DNA of 64,000 nucleotides, from the NCBI RefSeq assembly GCF_001438805.1, contig NZ_JQCF01000007.1, positions 1 to 64,000 on the forward strand, written 5' to 3'. Made by a program: the position numbers and the translations under genes. The DNA is from Companilactobacillus kimchiensis (GTDB taxonomy: Bacteria > Bacillota > Bacilli > Lactobacillales > Lactobacillaceae). Below the pieces are notes generated by a model. It searched no databases. It had not been told where the DNA came from and was given only the letters and a program-made list of their open reading frames with translations. How positions within the stretch are numbered: position 1 is the first letter of the stretch; each line of letters opens with the position of its first letter. Positions 46,069 to 54,367 of this stretch are shown one piece after another.

Positions 46069-46139
46069 AAAAGTATAAAATAATGAATACAAACGTTATA
46101 ATGGAATTAATATTTCTATAAGAGAAGAGGAGGACCGAT

Positions 46140-46578
46140 ATGGCTTATTCAATTGGACAAGTGGCAGAAAAAACGGGCCTTTCTAGTTATACCTTGCGTT
46201 ATTATGATAAAGAAGGCTTGATGCCATTTGTTCATCGTGGCAACGGTGGTCGTCGAGAATTTACTGAAAATGATATGGATTTCGTTGATTTGATCTCGTG
46301 TCTTAAAGAAACCGGTATGTCGTTAAAAGAAATTAGAGATTTTGTTAAATATGTCAATGGAAGGCAATATTACTTTGGAAGAACGATTAGCTATGTTTAA
46401 AAAGCAACGTGATAATGTGATGAAACAGATTGCCCAATCGCAGAGATATTTAGAAAAACTAGACCATAAGGTTCAATACTTTGAAGCTGCCTGTGCTCAG
46501 GGAACTGAAACCGGTTTAGAGGATTTTTGCGACACATTGGAAGCCGCTTCAAAAGCTAGTCAATCGCTGAATAACTAA
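46140..46578 (+). pseudogene. MerR-family regulator broken by a +1 frameshift
   Basis: The first frame (46140-46400) gives the N-terminal winged helix YSIGQVAEKTGLSSYTLRYYD of the MerR family, then runs into unrelated residues. The natural continuation GNITLEERLAMFKKQRD and the coiled-coil C terminus lie in the +1 frame to 46578. The break is at AATGGAAGG (46356-46362); with one G fewer, the protein reads VNEGNITLEE without interruption, about 145 aa. AGGAGG precedes the ATG. It may be a pseudogene, a sequencing error or programmed slippage at the rare AGG codon. Confidence 0.88.
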
Positions 46579-46676
46579 ATATTTGTTTATAGACGTTTTT
46601 CTGGAAATTAGTATTTTAAAATGTTAATATTTGGCGTAATCAAAATTCTGATTACTGCTTTCCCCCCAGAGAGCAT

Positions 46677-46710
46677 AAAAGACACCAGCCTAGGCTGATG
46701 TCTTTTTTTT
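46677..46710. terminator. Bidirectional terminator
   Basis: GACACCAGCC and GGCTGATGTC pair (one mismatch) around CTAG-type loop, with A and T tracts on both sides. It ends the MerR transcript and the leftward small gene. A smaller hairpin GTAATCA/TGATTAC lies at 46636-46655. Confidence 0.85.
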
Positions 46711-46715
46711 TGCAT

Positions 46716-46997
46716 TTATTCTCTGGTAATACTTAAAACAGCGGATGCTTTTAGGGAATTCTTATTATCTCTACCAATTGTGATCCAATCGGCAGCACTG
46801 ATCAAACCCTCAAGTTTGTTTTCTTCATCGTCTTCGGTAACTTTTCCATCTTCAAAAGTACCATTGAAAATACGATCCAAATAATAATTATCATCGTTGC
46901 TTGCCATAAGTGAGGATTGATACTTCCAAGCGATAATGTATGTTTCTTCAGTGATGTGAATGCTTCTACCATTCACTAGATTAATATTCAAAGCCAT
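46716..46997 (-). CDS. Small soluble protein of unknown function
   Basis: 93 aa, acidic in the middle (DDNYYLDRIFNGTFEDGKVTEDDEE is the general character), no signal or helix for the membrane. AAGGAGG lies 8 bases before the ATG, which is the main support for it being real. No family recognised. Confidence 0.7.
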   Translation of the reverse strand: MALNINLVNGRSIHITEETYIIAWKYQSSLMASNDDNYYLDRIFNGTFEDGKVTEDDEENKLEGLISAADWITIGRDNKNSLKASAVLSITRE

Positions 46998-47120
46998 GAT
47001 AACCGCCTCCTTACTTTGATTATAGCAAAGATAGCGCTTTAAACCTGAATAGATATACCTATTATTAAAAAAGTTATTTACACCTTGATTTATTCATAGA
47101 ATTTTAAAAGATATGGTTTC

Positions 47121-48281
47121 TTAATTAGCCATCTTTTTCAATTTGGACTGACCGAGTTTAAAGACGAATAACGATAAAATCAAAATACCAATTGCTGATA
47201 AATATAAAACTGTGTAAGAAGTATATTTGATTAGGATGCCTCCAAGTAATGGCCCAATTGCCTTAGGGAAAGTAGAGGACATGCTGATGATACTTTGATA
47301 GTGACCGGCTTTCGACTTAGGTGTTGAGTTACTTATTAAAGCTGGAATGGATGGCGCAACTAGCATTTCTCCTAAAGTATAAAGAATTACTCCTGCAGCA
47401 AATGCTAGGTAGGCTGTGGCGTTGATCAAGGAACCAAAGGCAATGATATAAAGCATGACTCCCAAAGGGATTTGAAATTTTTTGAACCAGTTCCAATTTT
47501 TGGTCAAATAGGTTATCAGCGGCAATAAGGTGATGGTCAAGATAGAATTGATGGTCCACAGGATGCTATATTTACTCATTGGAATACCAAGTCTGGTGAT
47601 ATTTGCTGAAATATTGCTGCTCTATTGTGAATTGACAATCCAGATTAGACTAATAAATAAAACGATTAAGGTGATTCCAGATTGAAATTTGAATTTGGTC
47701 AAATATATTTTCTGACGTGTATTATTAATGAACCCTGAATCGCCGTTATACCAAAAAATACCTAAAATAAAAAATAAACCTAATGAAATAAAGTAAGCTA
47801 CAAAAACCAATGTCATATTAATACTGGCAAGGGTGCCACATAAAGCCGTACCAATGATACTACCAAATTTAGAACTAACATAAATACCGGTAAAGATATT
47901 GTATTTATTAATATGATTGATTTGAGATGCATAGGAATTGATAACAGTATAAGAGCTGCCGACGCCAAAGCCTAAAATTGTTAAAAATATTGGATAGGCA
48001 GGCCAACCGTGGTTAAAAATTAGTCCAATCAAGGCTCCTAAAGAAATTGTTGTACTGATGATGACGGTCTTATGCCCCCCGATGTGATCAAACAGTTGAC
48101 CTCCAACATAGTCTCCTAAAAAATTAAAAAAGGAGTTAAAAAAAAGAACCGTCCCCGCAACTGCTAATGACTGATGTAAATAATTGTGAATCAGAATGGT
48201 ATTGATGGGCCACATAAAACTGGCTCCACCTGATTCTAGAAAAGCTCCCAAAAATAATACTTTGGCAGTTACCTTCTTCAC
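47121..48281 (-). pseudogene. MFS transporter interrupted by an in-frame amber codon
   Basis: One frame of 387 codons encodes a 12-helix DHA1-type MFS protein, but codon 220 is TAG (47622-47624). Sequence on both sides stays in the same frame and reads as a transporter: FISLIWIVNSQ before, SSNISANITRLGIPMSKYSILW after. In relatives this position tends to be aromatic (VQW-type), so a TGG to TAG change is plausible. Start GTG at 48281 with a strong GAGGGGGG ribosome site. The second half could re-start at ATG 47579, but no ribosome site supports that. Confidence 0.88.
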
Positions 48282-48454
48282 TTTGTTTCCCCCCTCAAAA
48301 TAAATCAGTGATGATTTTCCGATATGATAAAAATTTTAGCATTCTAGTAAAACATGTCAATTTTCTTTTCGTTGAAGTTAGATGTGAAATTATTAATTTC
48401 AAGGGTAAAATTAATAATATCGATAAACCGTTAATGATATTTGGAGGTAAACAA

Positions 48455-49429
48455 ATGGCTAAGGATGATGAAATGAACAAACTTAGTAGTAGGGAACGGA
48501 TCATAGCACTATTCTTAAGGATGTTTAAGGGTGAAACAATCACTTATACTGAGGCAATGGCAGACTACAATGCCTCCCAGAGACCTGTTCAAATGGACAT
48601 CCAATTCATTCGTACTGCTTTAAAAGAGTATATGCCTGAGTCCGAACTGTTTTATGACAAAGGCAAAGGGGTTCATGGAATCAAAAGTAAGGGGAAATTT
48701 CAATCAGGAGAACTTTTGGCGATATTAAAAATATTGATTGGAACTCGAGCTTTTGGTAAACAAGAATTAATGGACATTGAATATGATCTGCTAGAATTAA
48801 TCTCGACGGATGATAGATCACAAGTTAAAAGACTCTTAGGTGCAGCCAATGATGCGTATATTCCTGTTGCTCAAAGAGATGACTTGATAGAACTTATTGG
48901 TAATTTCTTTGATTGGATAATCAATAAAAAGCCAATTGAATATGATTATAAAAGTAGCAATGGTAGGGGTCCACAAAATGGACACGTGGGGATTCCCTTT
49001 AATTTATATTTTGATAGATTCTATTTTTATGTACGGATGTATGTGATCGATTTGAATAAAAGTTACGTTTGTCGAGTTGATCGTTTCACAATGTGTAAGC
49101 CCAAAAGTCGTTCATATAATATTCCGGAAATAAAAAAAGAGGATGTTAATGCGGCGATAAATAAAACTTATTTACTCAAAATGGGCAATGAGATACATTT
49201 TAAAATTCAGTACTGGAGTTATCCACAAACAGCTCTAGATGCTTTACCAGGATCAAAAGTAGAAAAAATCTTAGATGATGGTAGTGTCATTATTACCGGT
49301 GATATTTTTTTAAGAGGAATATTGTTGTGGGCTCTTGGTCAAGGAGATGGGGTCAAGGTCTTAGCTCCACAGTCATTGGTCGATGCGGTCGTTGAAAGAT
49401 TACGTAAAACAATGACTTTGTATGAATAA
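48455..49429 (+). CDS. WYL-domain transcriptional regulator
   Basis: 324 aa. N-terminal winged-helix region (RERIIALFLRMFKGETITYTEAM), a middle WYL-type ligand domain (IEYDYKSSNGRGP, IPFNLYFDRFYFYVRMYVID) and the WCX-like C terminus (LRGILLWALGQGDGVKVLAP). WYL proteins sense nucleotides or DNA damage signals. ATG at 48455 follows TTGGAGGT; the longer upstream frame overlaps the divergent transporter's control region. It may control that broken transporter. Confidence 0.85.
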   Translation: MAKDDEMNKLSSRERIIALFLRMFKGETITYTEAMADYNASQRPVQMDIQFIRTALKEYMPESELFYDKGKGVHGIKSKGKFQSGELLAILKILIGTRAFGKQELMDIEYDLLELISTDDRSQVKRLLGAANDAYIPVAQRDDLIELIGNFFDWIINKKPIEYDYKSSNGRGPQNGHVGIPFNLYFDRFYFYVRMYVIDLNKSYVCRVDRFTMCKPKSRSYNIPEIKKEDVNAAINKTYLLKMGNEIHFKIQYWSYPQTALDALPGSKVEKILDDGSVIITGDIFLRGILLWALGQGDGVKVLAPQSLVDAVVERLRKTMTLYE

Positions 49430-49516
49430 ATTATTTATAAACGACATATTGTGTCGTTCTAAATTTAAATAAGTATTAGGAATACGACCCAAGCTGATTA
49501 TATGGTGATTAAAATA

Positions 49517-49553
49517 AAAAAAGTCCTGATTGAATTTTAATCAGGACTTTTTA
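49517..49553 (+). terminator. Terminator of the WYL gene
   Basis: AAAAAGTCCTGATT pairs with AATCAGGACTTTTT. A second small hairpin, AACGACA-TATTG-TGTCGTT, lies between it and the stop codon (49440-49458). Confidence 0.9.
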
Positions 49554-49559
49554 TTGAAA

Positions 49560-49715
49560 CTAGTGATTTATTATAAGTAAAAAAATCGCAAAAAAGATAA
49601 CATCCAGAATGGCCGACCATTCGTACCATTTATCTGGTTTTTTAAACTCTACGGTGTTATGCCCTCGTCTTCGAGGGTTCCACGACGGATATTCTTTTTT
49701 GGATATGTTCTTCAT
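49560..49715 (-). CDS. Small protein with C-terminal membrane helix
   Basis: 51 aa: a basic N-terminal half (YPSWNPRRRGHNTVEFKKPDKW) and a hydrophobic tail AILDVIFFAIFLLIINH that could anchor it with the N terminus inside. AAGGAG lies upstream of the ATG at 49715. Function unknown. Confidence 0.6.
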   Translation of the reverse strand: MKNISKKEYPSWNPRRRGHNTVEFKKPDKWYEWSAILDVIFFAIFLLIINH

Positions 49716-49902
49716 TTTGCATCTTCTCCTTATATTGTCTGGGTACATTATATCGAGAATATAATGTTTTTTCCACTCAAAAATACTATCTTCATGAGTT
49801 TTATTAAAAAGAAAGGGCTTGCATTTTAATAAATAAAGAATATACTTTCATTTATTGTCCGTTGGGAAATGTTTTAAGAAATAAAAAGATGGAGGTAGAC
49901 AA

Positions 49903-50025
49903 ATGAAATATCGTGTCCAATTAAACACTATTTCACAATTGTTTACTGTTGAAGATAAAAACACACATGTTTTTGCAGATGGTAAAACAATTGAAGAAGC
50001 TGTCAGTAAATTAAAGACTGCTTAA
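49903..50025 (+). CDS. 40-residue protein of unknown function
   Basis: Begins MKYRVQLNTISQLFTVEDKN and ends in KTIEEAVSKLKTA. Strong ribosome site GGAGG 9 bases upstream of the ATG, and a terminator 20 bases after the stop codon, so it is a complete stand-alone unit. The composition is that of a soluble small protein. It is too short to place in a family from sight. Confidence 0.7.
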   Translation: MKYRVQLNTISQLFTVEDKNTHVFADGKTIEEAVSKLKTA

Positions 50026-50045
50026 TGAAAATTAAATAAAATAGC

Positions 50046-50077
50046 AAAGGTCATCTCATATGAGATGGCTTTTTTTG
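50046..50077 (+). terminator. Terminator after the 40-residue gene
   Basis: The palindrome CATCTC-ATAT-GAGATG with G-C and G-T extension is followed by a T run. A near-copy lies at 50722-50757. Confidence 0.88.
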
Positions 50078-50106
50078 TAGGAATTTATAATAATATCAGT
50101 TTTTTT

Positions 50107-50142
50107 TGATACAGAATATCGTGTTGTATCACTATCAGTGAT
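50107..50142. promoter_or_regulatory. Overlapping palindromes upstream of the TetR gene
   Basis: TGATACA-n11-TGTATCA (50107-50131) and ATCACT-ATC-AGTGAT (50128-50142) overlap by four bases. Likely operator(s) for autoregulation by the TetR protein. Confidence 0.5.
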
Positions 50143-50183
50143 ATTAGACAATGAAGGAACTATTTGTTGTAGGGGAGAAAATT

Positions 50184-50705
50184 ATGAACACTACTGACGA
50201 ACGAATTCAAATGGCACTCTTAGATTTAATGAAAGAAAAGCGCTTGGAAGAAATTACAATCATTGCTATTGCGGATAAAAGTAAAGTTAATCGCACAACT
50301 GTTTATCGGCACTATGTTGATAAGTATGCTATTTTACAAGTGATTGAGAATGATATTATTCAGAACTTTACCGAAATCACTGATAATAATGTTAGTGCAG
50401 TTTTAAATGCTGTTAATAAACAACGCAATATAATCAGCGTGCTACTAGGTGAGCATGGTGATCCGCGTTTCAATGATCGATTTATTTCATTTTTGATGGC
50501 TAGGGGCTTGAGAACCTTAGATTCTTCAACTAGATTTGATGCCTTAGATATTCGCCAAAAGGAATTACTAATTCAATATCTGTCAGCTGCTTTAGTAGGA
50601 TTGGTGAAGTATTGGCTAAATCATCCTGATATGAAGGTCGAGGAGTTAGATACCTTTTTTGGTAATCTCTTTCGGAATGGAATCAACAGTTTTATGGAGC
50701 CTTAA
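50184..50705 (+). CDS. TetR-family transcriptional regulator
   Basis: 173 aa. N-terminal helix-turn-helix with ITIIAIADKSKVNRTTVYRHYVDKYAIL typical in layout of the TetR family; the C-terminal domain (from about 60) resembles the TetR_C group found next to phage-infection or drug-pump genes. No target gene is adjacent. ATG at 50184 follows GGGGAG by 6 bases. Flanked on both sides by near-identical terminators. Confidence 0.9.
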   Translation: MNTTDERIQMALLDLMKEKRLEEITIIAIADKSKVNRTTVYRHYVDKYAILQVIENDIIQNFTEITDNNVSAVLNAVNKQRNIISVLLGEHGDPRFNDRFISFLMARGLRTLDSSTRFDALDIRQKELLIQYLSAALVGLVKYWLNHPDMKVEELDTFFGNLFRNGINSFMEP

Positions 50706-50721
50706 AAATATTAGGGTTAAT

Positions 50722-50757
50722 AAAAAAAGTCATTCTCATATGAGATGACTTTTTTTA
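50722..50757. terminator. Terminator of the TetR gene
   Basis: AAAAAGTCAT-t-CTC pairs with GAG-ATGACTTTTT around ATAT. It shares CTCATATGAGATG with the hairpin at 50046 and could also stop the leftward tRNA-Gly transcript. Confidence 0.87.
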
Positions 50758-50763
50758 TTTATA

Positions 50764-50834
50764 AGCGAACTACGAAAATCGAACTCGCGACCCCGGCTTG
50801 GGAAGCCGGCATTTTACCATTAGACTAAGTTCGC
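50764..50834 (-). tRNA. tRNA-Gly (anticodon CCC)
   Basis: On the minus strand GCGAACT pairs with AGTTCGC. The anticodon stem CCGGC/GCCGG encloses TTCCCAA with CCC, which reads GGG. Discriminator T, no encoded CCA. T loop GTTCGAT. Confidence 0.94.
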
Positions 50835-50999
50835 ATTGAACAACTTCTATATTATACAATAAATTATTTTAAAAAGATAAAGTTTATTTAAAAAAACCTT
50901 GAGAATTTACAATATAAATTGATTTTTGGTTTTCATTACCATAGAATCAAAAGTGATGATAAAATTTTATCAATAAATTGCGTCAAGGAGAAGATTATA

Positions 51000-51476
51000 A
51001 TGAAAAAAACATTGGTTACTATTTTGGCCGCTGTTTCATTAATGGGTGGTTTTACTGCAGTCGCAACTGGCTGTTCTAACTCAAGTACACAACAAGCAGA
51101 ACAACATTCTGCTAAAAAGGTTACAAAGAGTGAGATCAAGAACCATGACTATGTTGGTGTCAGTTCAGATAACAAGGATGAGTACATTACATTCTTTACT
51201 GGTAAAGACAACAAGACAGTTCAATTTGTCCGTGTCAGCAAGAACGGTTCAAAGAAAGCTATTACTGATTTCAAAAAGGCTAAGTTAGTTCTTAACAAGG
51301 ATAATCCTAAAAAATTCAAGATCGATGGTTTCAGAATTATTAAGGAACCTGATTTCGAATGGAACTTTGTTAAGGTTGGTAAAACAACAATCAAGACTCC
51401 TGATGGCAAAAAATGGAAATTATACGATGGAACACACAAGCAAGCAATCAAGGCTGTTCAAAAGAACGGTAAATAA
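51000..51476 (+). CDS. Putative lipoprotein of unknown function
   Basis: 158 aa. Signal peptide MKKTLVTILAAVSLMGGF with a lipobox-like VATGC placing the lipidated Cys near residue 25, then a Ser/Gln linker and a Lys-rich domain (DUF-like, no motif recognised). AAGGAG precedes the ATG. The weak lipobox (A at -3) leaves some doubt about lipidation. Confidence 0.78.
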   Translation: MKKTLVTILAAVSLMGGFTAVATGCSNSSTQQAEQHSAKKVTKSEIKNHDYVGVSSDNKDEYITFFTGKDNKTVQFVRVSKNGSKKAITDFKKAKLVLNKDNPKKFKIDGFRIIKEPDFEWNFVKVGKTTIKTPDGKKWKLYDGTHKQAIKAVQKNGK

Positions 51477-51480
51477 TGAT

Positions 51481-51512
51481 GAAAGAAGTAACTTCGGTTG
51501 CTTCTTTTTTTT
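51481..51512 (+). terminator. Terminator of the lipoprotein gene
   Basis: AAAGAAG...AAC and GTT...CTTCTTT pair around TTCG, followed by T residues. Confidence 0.88.
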
Positions 51513-51589
51513 GTGCTTAAATGTATATTCAACTTTCAGATAAGATTAGTGTTAATAAATGAGATTACTGCTTAAAGTTATACAATTAT

Positions 51590-51674
51590 AACAATAACCT
51601 TATGGAACGCTAGGCGGGCATAGGTTCTGCTGACAAAAAGCTCTTCAATTAATTTTTGGAGAGCCTTTTTTTGA
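51590..51674 (+). ncRNA. Possible small RNA upstream of the arc operon
   Basis: In the 480-bp gap before arcA, a hairpin AACCT-t-ATG/CATAGGTT with a G-rich loop (51597-51628) is followed by a strong terminator, AAAGCTCT-n-AGAGCCTTT with a T run (51635-51674). The nearest upstream gene already has its own terminator, so this second one implies a separate short transcript. No frame with a ribosome site fits. Confidence 0.45.
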
Positions 51675-51880
51675 TCAATTTTTAGCTTTTTTTATGAACA
51701 AAATATTGTAAATATATGTATTTCAGAAAATATTTATAGAATTATGGCAGTTTTATTCGAATTATATAAAATTTATTTTTGATTAAAATAATTTTAATTA
51801 GGGCTATCCATTGCCAGTCATAGCGCCAATAAGTTATATTTTAAAAATTAAAAGTGATATATCATGAATAGTGAATTTCA

Positions 51881-51894
51881 TGAAACCGCTTGCA
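51881..51894 (+). promoter_or_regulatory. cre site over the arcA -35 box
   Basis: TGAAACCGCTTGCA fits the CcpA consensus with one mismatch (G at the second W) and overlaps the -35 box. Preceded by a palindrome TCATGAA/TTCATGA (51861-51883 region) that could bind ArgR or another regulator. Confidence 0.75.
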
Positions 51895-51918
51895 ATGATA
51901 TGAGTTGTTCGTTATAGT
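51890..51918 (+). promoter_or_regulatory. Promoter of the arc operon
   Basis: TTGCAA and TATAGT with a 17-bp spacer, 43 bp before arcA. Confidence 0.72.
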
Positions 51919-51960
51919 TGGTTCTGGTAACGGAGTACAAAAATTAAGGAGTGATTTTTT

Positions 51961-53190
51961 ATGACTAAACCAATACATGTTACATCCGAAATTGGAAAAT
52001 TAGATGTAGTAATGTTGAAACGTCCCGGACAGGAAGTTGAAAACATTACACCCGACACAATGCCCCGACTATTGTTCGATGACATCCCATATTTACCAAT
52101 TGCCCAAAAAGAACATGATAATTTTGCTCAAATCTTGAGAGATAATGGTACCGAAGTTCTTTATCTTGATGATTTAGCATCACAAGCAATCGACGCTGGA
52201 AATGTAAAAGATGCATTTGTAGAAAAGATGCTTCACGAATCAGACTACACTGTTGGTGCTGACCACGACGCATTGAAAGAATACTTGATGAGTCTTGACA
52301 CACCAGCTATGGTTAACAAAATGATGATCGGTGTTCGTAAGAATGACATTGACTTTACCCCGACAGATCTTGTCAGTGCCGCTGAAGACTCAGATTATCC
52401 ATTCTTTATGGATCCAATGCCAAACCTCTATTTCACTAGAGATCCGGCAGCTTCAATCGGTGAAGGTCTAAGTATTAACCACATGACTTTCGCAGCTAGA
52501 CAACGTGAATCAATGTTTATGGAAGCAATTATTAAATATCACCCACGTTTCGCTGACAAAGGACTTAATGTTTGGCGTAACCGTGATCATACACACCGTA
52601 TCGAAGGTGGAGACGAATTAGTTCTTAGTGACCATGTCTTGGCAATTGGTGTTTCTCAAAGAACATCAGCTACAGCTATTCAAGATATTGCTAGAAACTT
52701 ATTCAAAGAAGGCACTTACGATACAGTTATTGCTATCAAGATTCCTCATAACCATGCCATGATGCATTTGGATACTGTCTTTACAATGATCAACTATGAT
52801 CAATTTACAGTTCATCCAGGAATCCTCGGTGACGGTGGCAAGATCGATACATGGACAATCCACCCAACTAAAGATGGCGACTTATCATTTGAACACAACC
52901 AAGATTTAAAGGCTGTTCTTAAGAAAGAACTTGGCTTAGATGACCTTGACTTGATTCCAACAGGTAACGGCGATCCAATCGTTGCTCCTAGAGAACAATG
53001 GAATGATGGTTCAAATACCTTAGCAATTGCACCCGGTGTCGTAGTAACTTACGATCGAAACTACGTTTCTAACGAAATGTTAAGACAACACGGCTTGAAA
53101 GTATTGGAGACAATCTCAAGTGAATTATCACGTGGTCGTGGGGGCCCTCGTTGCATGAGTATGCCATTAGTTCGTGAAGACTTAAAATAA
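51961..53190 (+). CDS. arcA: Arginine deiminase
   Basis: Hydrolyses arginine to citrulline and ammonia, the first step of the ADI pathway that yields ATP and raises pH. 409 aa with [15 protein letters not shown], the His-containing [12 protein letters not shown] and catalytic Cys398 in [15 protein letters not shown] precedes the ATG. First gene of the arcABDTC operon. Confidence 0.98.
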   Translation: MTKPIHVTSEIGKLDVVMLKRPGQEVENITPDTMPRLLFDDIPYLPIAQKEHDNFAQILRDNGTEVLYLDDLASQAIDAGNVKDAFVEKMLHESDYTVGADHDALKEYLMSLDTPAMVNKMMIGVRKNDIDFTPTDLVSAAEDSDYPFFMDPMPNLYFTRDPAASIGEGLSINHMTFAARQRESMFMEAIIKYHPRFADKGLNVWRNRDHTHRIEGGDELVLSDHVLAIGVSQRTSATAIQDIARNLFKEGTYDTVIAIKIPHNHAMMHLDTVFTMINYDQFTVHPGILGDGGKIDTWTIHPTKDGDLSFEHNQDLKAVLKKELGLDDLDLIPTGNGDPIVAPREQWNDGSNTLAIAPGVVVTYDRNYVSNEMLRQHGLKVLETISSELSRGRGGPRCMSMPLVREDLK

Positions 53191-53251
53191 TTTTAATATT
53201 ATTAGAAGATTGTGATAGACTAAGTCTAACTCGCAATTAGGAGGAATGATC

Positions 53252-54289
53252 TTGGATTATAAAGGAAAAGAAAACTCAGTGTTTCAAGGTAGAAGTCTTT
53301 TAGCAGAAAAGGACTACACACCAGAAGAATTAGAATATTTAATTGATTTCGCAATTCATTTGAAGGCTCTAAAGAAAAAGGGCATTCCTCATCATTATCT
53401 TGAAGGCAAAAATATTGCCTTATTATTCGAAAAGAACTCAACAAGAACTCGTTCAGCTTTCACAACTGCTTCAATTGACTTAGGTGCTCATCCAGAATTC
53501 TTGGGTGCTAATGATATTCAATTAGGTAGTAAGGAAAGTGTTGAAGATACTGGTCGCGTTCTCGGTAGCATGTTTGATGCTATTGAATTTAGAGGATTTT
53601 CACAAAAGACTGTTGAAGGTCTTGCTAAATTCTCAGGCGTTCCTGTATGGAATGGTTTAACAGACGAATGGCACCCAACACAAATGTTGGCTGATTTCAT
53701 GACAATGAAAGAAACATTCGGCAGTATCAAAGGTAAGACTTTGACATTCGTTGGTGATGGTCGTAACAACATGGCTAACAGTTTCTTAGTTACAGGATCA
53801 ATGTTGGGTGTAAATATCCACATCGTTGCTCCTAAGGAATTATTCCCAGACCAAAGTGTTATCGACACTGCTCAAGGCTATGCTGACAAATCAGGTAGCA
53901 AGTTTATGATCACTGATAACATTGACGAAGGTGTTAAAGGCACTAACGTTATCTATACTGATGTATGGGTATCAATGGGTGAAGAAAGTCAATGGGAAGA
54001 AAGAATTAAACTTCTCAAACCATATCAAGTTAACATGGATATGATCAAGAAGGCAGGACAACCTGATGACCAAATCATCTTCATGCACTGTCTACCTGCT
54101 TTCCATGATGCAACTACTAAATATGGACAAGACATCAAAGCAAAATATGGTCTTAATGAAATGGAAGTAACAGACGAAGTCTTCAGAAGCAAATATGCAC
54201 GTCAATTTGAAGAAGCTGAAAACAGAATGCACTCCATTAAAGCCATTATGGCAGCAACTCTTGGTAACTTGTTCATCCCTAAGGTTTAA
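53252..54289 (+). CDS. arcB: Ornithine carbamoyltransferase, catabolic
   Basis: Splits citrulline into ornithine and carbamoyl phosphate. STRTR carbamoyl-phosphate motif at 63-67 and the ornithine-binding HCLPAFHD near residue 270. 345 aa. I choose TTG at 53252 because AGGAGG lies 7 bases upstream; the ATG at 53246 is almost inside that site. The alternative adds two residues. Confidence 0.95.
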   Translation: MDYKGKENSVFQGRSLLAEKDYTPEELEYLIDFAIHLKALKKKGIPHHYLEGKNIALLFEKNSTRTRSAFTTASIDLGAHPEFLGANDIQLGSKESVEDTGRVLGSMFDAIEFRGFSQKTVEGLAKFSGVPVWNGLTDEWHPTQMLADFMTMKETFGSIKGKTLTFVGDGRNNMANSFLVTGSMLGVNIHIVAPKELFPDQSVIDTAQGYADKSGSKFMITDNIDEGVKGTNVIYTDVWVSMGEESQWEERIKLLKPYQVNMDMIKKAGQPDDQIIFMHCLPAFHDATTKYGQDIKAKYGLNEMEVTDEVFRSKYARQFEEAENRMHSIKAIMAATLGNLFIPKV

Positions 54290-54302
54290 TCGGTTATTGA
54301 AG

Positions 54303-54334
54303 AAGGGGCTAATCATAATGGTTGGCCCTTTTTT
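54303..54334 (+). terminator. Internal terminator between arcB and arcD
   Basis: AAGGGGC-n-GGCCCTT hairpin with six T residues. It should lower expression of arcD-arcT-arcC relative to arcAB unless read through. Confidence 0.75.
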
Positions 54335-54367
54335 CATCCCTACTTTATAAAAAAAGGAATGAGTATT

